DNA from: Coleofasciculus sp. FACHB-T130
GTDB taxonomy: Bacteria; Cyanobacteriota; Cyanobacteriia; Cyanobacteriales; FACHB-T130
NCBI RefSeq assembly: GCF_014695375.1
Contig: NZ_JACJOG010000044.1
Span: 1 to 47,279 of the forward strand
DNA length: 47,279 bases
Direction of reading: 5' to 3'
Part shown: positions 44,073-47,279 of the stretch, in pieces
Layout of the letters: each line of letters starts with the position of its first letter
Numbering within the stretch: position 1 is the first letter of the stretch
Made by a program: the position numbers and the translations under genes
Notes under the pieces: model-generated
What the model saw: only the letters and a program-made list of their open reading frames with translations
What the model was told of the DNA's origin: nothing
The model's database searches: none

Positions 44073-44660
44073 TTAACGGCGGCGCTTTGGCGATACTGAT
44101 TGATCTTCGACAGTTGATTTTGGATGGACTCGCTCTTGTAGCGCCCACACGCTTACCAGTGCTGCCGTTAAAGCTCCAATGGTGTCCATAATCAGATCCA
44201 CGATGGTGTCATCCAGGTCATTGATCACTTGCACCACCCATTCAAATATCTCCCAAAGAGCGCCGATGGCGATTCCGAAGCTAGAGATCGTTAAGATATA
44301 CAGCAGTCGGTGGTAGCGGAACGGAGTCAGCATTGACTCATACACGAGAAAACTCAGCGCCAGGGTTATGGAAAAGGTTGTAAAGGCATGAGCAATTTCA
44401 TCGTAGGGTCCCGGTGGGTAAAATAAACCCCAAACCCAGCCACCCGCATTGATCAAGGCTGCGATTACAAACAGAAAATCAAACAACGTTGGCAGTTGAT
44501 TTTCGAGGGTCACAAACAGAAACGAAGCAGCCAGGAAGCAGGCGAGTGTAAATGAACCCACCCAGTTCCGGTGATACAATTCAACGGCGATCGCGATCGC
44601 GAGTAAAAACTGTCCAACCCAAGCGGCGATTCTATACCCTCGCCAATTGCTACTCAGCAT
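44073..44660 (-). CDS. DUF2238/YjdF-like membrane protein
   Basis: A 195-residue protein with five to six membrane helices. The motifs PPGPYDEIAHAFTTFSITL, GIAIGALWEIFEW and DDTIVDLIMDTIGAL, with conserved acidic and histidine residues inside the membrane, are those of the YjdF/DUF2238 family. No activity is established. The tail is charged (ERVHPKSTVEDQSVSPKRRR). It is followed upstream by the ion channel gene on the same strand, with 151 bases between. Confidence 0.75.
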   Translation of the reverse strand: MLSSNWRGYRIAAWVGQFLLAIAIAVELYHRNWVGSFTLACFLAASFLFVTLENQLPTLFDFLFVIAALINAGGWVWGLFYPPGPYDEIAHAFTTFSITLALSFLVYESMLTPFRYHRLLYILTISSFGIAIGALWEIFEWVVQVINDLDDTIVDLIMDTIGALTAALVSVWALQERVHPKSTVEDQSVSPKRRR

Positions 44661-44811
44661 TGCTTTTTCCTCATAAATGGGTCATGGGTAAAGAGAGTTT
44701 GCAGTATTGAGTTTTGAGTTAGAAGAAAGTTTTTTAATTCAAGACTTAAAACTTTTTCCCAATTAGTCATTACTAACAAACTATAAACGAAGCAATTAAT
44801 TCAATTTCATA

Positions 44812-45618
44812 TCATGCTTCTGGTTTCTGACGGGAAAGCGCCTGAATCTCAGCCCGCAATGCAACGATTTCTTCATGCAACGCGGCGATAGATTTAGCAC
44901 CTGCTACTTCTGCTTGTTCGTCTTCCGCATCGCGTCCGACAAAGAAGGTGGCGAGGGTTGCCGTTACATAGCCAAACACTGCAAAAGCATACAACGATAG
45001 GATCAAGCAGAGTACCCGACCTTCTGGAGTCTGAGGCCAGTATTCCGATCCCATCGTTGTCATAATCATTGCTGTCCACCACAGTGCAGCACCGTAGTCA
45101 TTCAGTCCGCGCCCATCAGGGGTATTGCTTTCAAAAGCATACATCCCTGCGGCTCCCACCAGCGTTACCACCAGCGTCAGCGCGATGATGTAGCCAAAAC
45201 CACGACGACTCATGCTGGCTCGGAGCGATCGCATACCGCGATTCAGAGAACTGATGACACGTACCAGTCGCAGCCCCCGGCTGGCTCTCAGTAAGCGAAA
45301 CACGCGGGTAATTCGGAAGACGCGCAACGCTGGCAACAGTAAGGAGAGGGCTGTGAGCCAGTTTTGCTTGAGATAAATAAATTTGTAAGGAGCCAGAACT
45401 AATCGTAAGGCGAAGTCTAGGATAAAAACGATCCAGATGACGTTGCTGATGATTTCCAGCAGGGGATTTAAGCCCCAGATCAGTTCGACGACCAACAACG
45501 CCAGCCACCCAAAGCCGAGCAATAGCATGGGTGTTTCTAGCCAGTCTTCCAACTGTTGCAGAACCTCACCTTGTTCTTTTTTGAGTTCCCGTTTTTCAGA
45601 TGGACTCAGATTGCTCAT
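44812..45618 (-). CDS. Voltage-gated-type 6-TM ion channel with unusual filter
   Basis: A 268-residue protein. Six helices fit the ion-transport fold: S1-S3 at about 32-90, an arginine-rich S4 (LRVFRITRVFRLLRASRGLR, 98-117), S5 (142-162) and a pore followed by S6 (203-228). The pore sequence is TTMGSEYWP (187-195), where K+ channels have TVGYGD and Na+ channels have TLESW, so ion selectivity cannot be assigned. The C-terminus is a short coiled coil (AALHEEIVALRAEIQALSRQ), which may tetramerise. It may serve osmotic or electrical control at the membrane. Confidence 0.82.
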   Translation of the reverse strand: MSNLSPSEKRELKKEQGEVLQQLEDWLETPMLLLGFGWLALLVVELIWGLNPLLEIISNVIWIVFILDFALRLVLAPYKFIYLKQNWLTALSLLLPALRVFRITRVFRLLRASRGLRLVRVISSLNRGMRSLRASMSRRGFGYIIALTLVVTLVGAAGMYAFESNTPDGRGLNDYGAALWWTAMIMTTMGSEYWPQTPEGRVLCLILSLYAFAVFGYVTATLATFFVGRDAEDEQAEVAGAKSIAALHEEIVALRAEIQALSRQKPEA

Positions 45619-45832
45619 AAGATTTTTGATGACTCCTACAGCGGTTTTGAAAGCGCTTGCCGTAAAGCTGAGCCAAGGGTACAGCGGTCAGACTGTGGGC
45701 AAATATCCAGGTGCACAGAAAACCCCAGCAGAGGTTAGTAGAAAAGTAGTGAAATATTCCTCTAGCTAGAGAGCGAACTTCCATACTGTGCGAGATGGTT
45801 ACGAGGCACGCAGACTTATATAGCTAGCCGCA

Positions 45833-47119
45833 ATGCGCCAACTACTTGTACAGGTTCCCCGTGGGTGTGGGAAAACAGTTCTGGATATTGCCCAAGCTTG
45901 TGATGGAGCAAATCTTTCCCTGTTTGAAGCGACTGGAGCTGATGAATCGTTAGACGTGGTAATCGTTCACGTCTCGAATGGGAAGGTTGAGGAACTACTC
46001 GAAAAGTTGCAAGCGGTACCAAAATTGCATATCACGCTGCTTCCGCGTGGAGTCATCGCCTTGCAGCCACCGCCTTTTAAAGCAGCGCAGCAGGTGACAG
46101 ATGTGCAGGCACGCAGTCCCATCGAAATTTTCCTCTCAGGGCTGCAAAGCGTTGGCTCATGGAAAGGGTTTCTGGGCTATGCAGCGGCGGCGGGTGTGGT
46201 GGTCTGGATCGGCTTGTTCACGAATACTAGCTATCTTCTCGTTGCTGCCATGCTGATTGCACCGTTTGCGGGGCCAGCGATGAATACAGCGATCGCTACG
46301 GCACGCGGCGATGGAGAACTTCTCGGACGGAGCCTTTTACGATACTTTTCAGCCCTGGCGGTAACAATCCTAGTCACTGGGGCACTCACCTTGATTCTGC
46401 GACAGGAAGTGGTGACATCCTCCATGAACACAACCAGTACGGTTTCGGCAGTAGCCGTGCTGCTGCCACTGGTCGCAGGTGCGGCAGGCGCTCTGAATCT
46501 TGTCCAATCGGAAAGAAGTAGCCTCGTCTCTGGGGCGGCGGTGGGAATGCTGGTTGCGGCTTCGCTGGCACCGCCTGCCGGAATGGTGGGGATGGCAAGC
46601 GCAATGGGTCGCTGGGATATGGCTGTAAACGGCGTCTTTGTGCTGTTGCTACAACTGGTTGGGATTAATCTATCCGCCTCCCTGATGTTCCGCGCCTATG
46701 GTCTGTCTGCTCAAGGTGCCCGCTATAACCGTGGCAAGCGCTGGATATTTCCGTCTGCCTTTACAGCGACTGCTGTAGCGCTCTTGGGCTTGCTGACTTG
46801 GCAGTTTTCCTCCTCCCCGGAGCTTCAGCGCAGTAGCCGCGAACAGCGAGCCGTTGCCCAAATCCAGAAGGTGGTGAATGATAGCGGTTTGGCAAAACTG
46901 GTGGAAGCCAATGTTCGGTTCACCCCCTCGAATATCAAAGGTCAGAACACGTTGTTGGGTACCATTTATGTTCAGCGTCAGGCGGGTGTTACTGAGTCTT
47001 CCGAAGAGATTCGCTCTCGCATGACTCGCGCAATTCAAAGGCAATTACTTGGCAAAGGGTTTAACGTGACCCCTTTAATTGATGTCAGCGTTCTGGAAGC
47101 GCCGCAATCGGAAAGTTAA
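45833..47119 (+). CDS. DUF389 family membrane protein
   Basis: A 428-residue protein of the DUF389 (TIGR00341) family. Residues 1-90 are a soluble domain with the family start MRQLLVQVPRGCGKTVLDIA. Then follow about five to six membrane helices (YLLVAAMLIAPFAGPAMNTA, then LAPPAGMVGMASAMG) and a soluble C-terminal domain of about 110 residues (SREQRAVAQIQKVVNDSGLA). The function of the family is not known. It is the last gene, 45 bases before the right terminal repeat, and is divergent from the ion channel gene. Confidence 0.88.
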   Translation: MRQLLVQVPRGCGKTVLDIAQACDGANLSLFEATGADESLDVVIVHVSNGKVEELLEKLQAVPKLHITLLPRGVIALQPPPFKAAQQVTDVQARSPIEIFLSGLQSVGSWKGFLGYAAAAGVVVWIGLFTNTSYLLVAAMLIAPFAGPAMNTAIATARGDGELLGRSLLRYFSALAVTILVTGALTLILRQEVVTSSMNTTSTVSAVAVLLPLVAGAAGALNLVQSERSSLVSGAAVGMLVAASLAPPAGMVGMASAMGRWDMAVNGVFVLLLQLVGINLSASLMFRAYGLSAQGARYNRGKRWIFPSAFTATAVALLGLLTWQFSSSPELQRSSREQRAVAQIQKVVNDSGLAKLVEANVRFTPSNIKGQNTLLGTIYVQRQAGVTESSEEIRSRMTRAIQRQLLGKGFNVTPLIDVSVLEAPQSES

Positions 47120-47164
47120 GTTATTTTCAAGCTAAATTTCAAGCTAAATATGAGCAGCGTCATT

Positions 47165-47279
47165 TAAGAGCTGATTTATAAAGTAAATCTGAAGACAGGG
47201 AGTGGATAGCAATGCCGCCAATACCATAAGTGGATGTTGCCTAAAACTGCGGCTATGACTAGAAAAGCCTATAAAAGCG
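47165..47279. repeat. 115-bp terminal inverted repeat, right copy
   Basis: The exact reverse complement of positions 1-115. It starts 45 bases after the DUF389 stop. The flanking bases inside the two copies are unrelated, so the repeat ends sharply. Confidence 0.9.

Overview
The window looks like a stretch of chromosome from a cyanobacterium, probably a filamentous or large-genome one. The HIP1 octamer GCGATCGC is very frequent. There is an FtsH1/FtsH3-type protease pair, a thylakoid-type Mn exporter gene behind a yybP-ykoY leader, a cyanobacteriochrome, a plant-type ethylene sensor kinase, RpoZ of the cyanobacterial type, and many cyanobacterial families (DUF1818, DUF3124, DUF3611). The first 115 bases are the exact reverse complement of the last 115, so the window is probably a whole contig whose two ends stop in copies of one repeat.

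Layout. 0.3-9.8 kb is housekeeping: an AarF/UbiB kinase, mannose-1-phosphate guanylyltransferase, an LCP cell-wall ligase, a pentapeptide-repeat protein, an SGNH esterase, the rpoZ operon, tRNA-Pro(GGG) and a metallophosphoesterase. 10-14.8 kb is a sensory locus: a multi-PAS histidine kinase with an ETR1-like ethylene-binding domain, followed by a free-standing DXCF cyanobacteriochrome GAF protein. 15.4-24.7 kb holds a small membrane protein, a heptamer repeat, sdhA, the Mn riboswitch with mnx, a TPR protein, a homocysteine-biosynthesis (DUF39) protein, a frameshifted Rpn-type gene and an AI-2E transporter. 25-31 kb holds FtsH1, a bestrophin and a GAF-GAF-kinase-receiver hybrid.

31.4-34.7 kb is accessory. 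A two-gene module has its second gene broken by a 41-bp tandem duplication. After it, a DUF3124 lipoprotein gene is bracketed by two inverted 213/218-bp elements with TGTACA ends that resemble Tn7-like (CAST-type) transposon ends, and outside these by 134-bp direct repeats. 34.7-37.7 kb holds a class IV aminotransferase and FtsH3.

38.1-42.3 kb is a second accessory block with every gene on the minus strand: NTF2-like, cupin, a broken small gene, GFA-type enzyme, antitoxin, amber-interrupted MazF toxin, then an HNH nuclease-nucleotidyltransferase fusion ending 17 nt before an attC-like site. This looks like an array of gene cassettes, and the HNH-nucleotidyltransferase protein is the best candidate for an undescribed defence-type system. 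The remainder (42.3-47.1 kb) encodes membrane proteins: ZIP-like, DUF3611, YjdF-like, a 6-TM ion channel with an odd filter, and DUF389.

All family calls come from reading motifs. No database search was possible.
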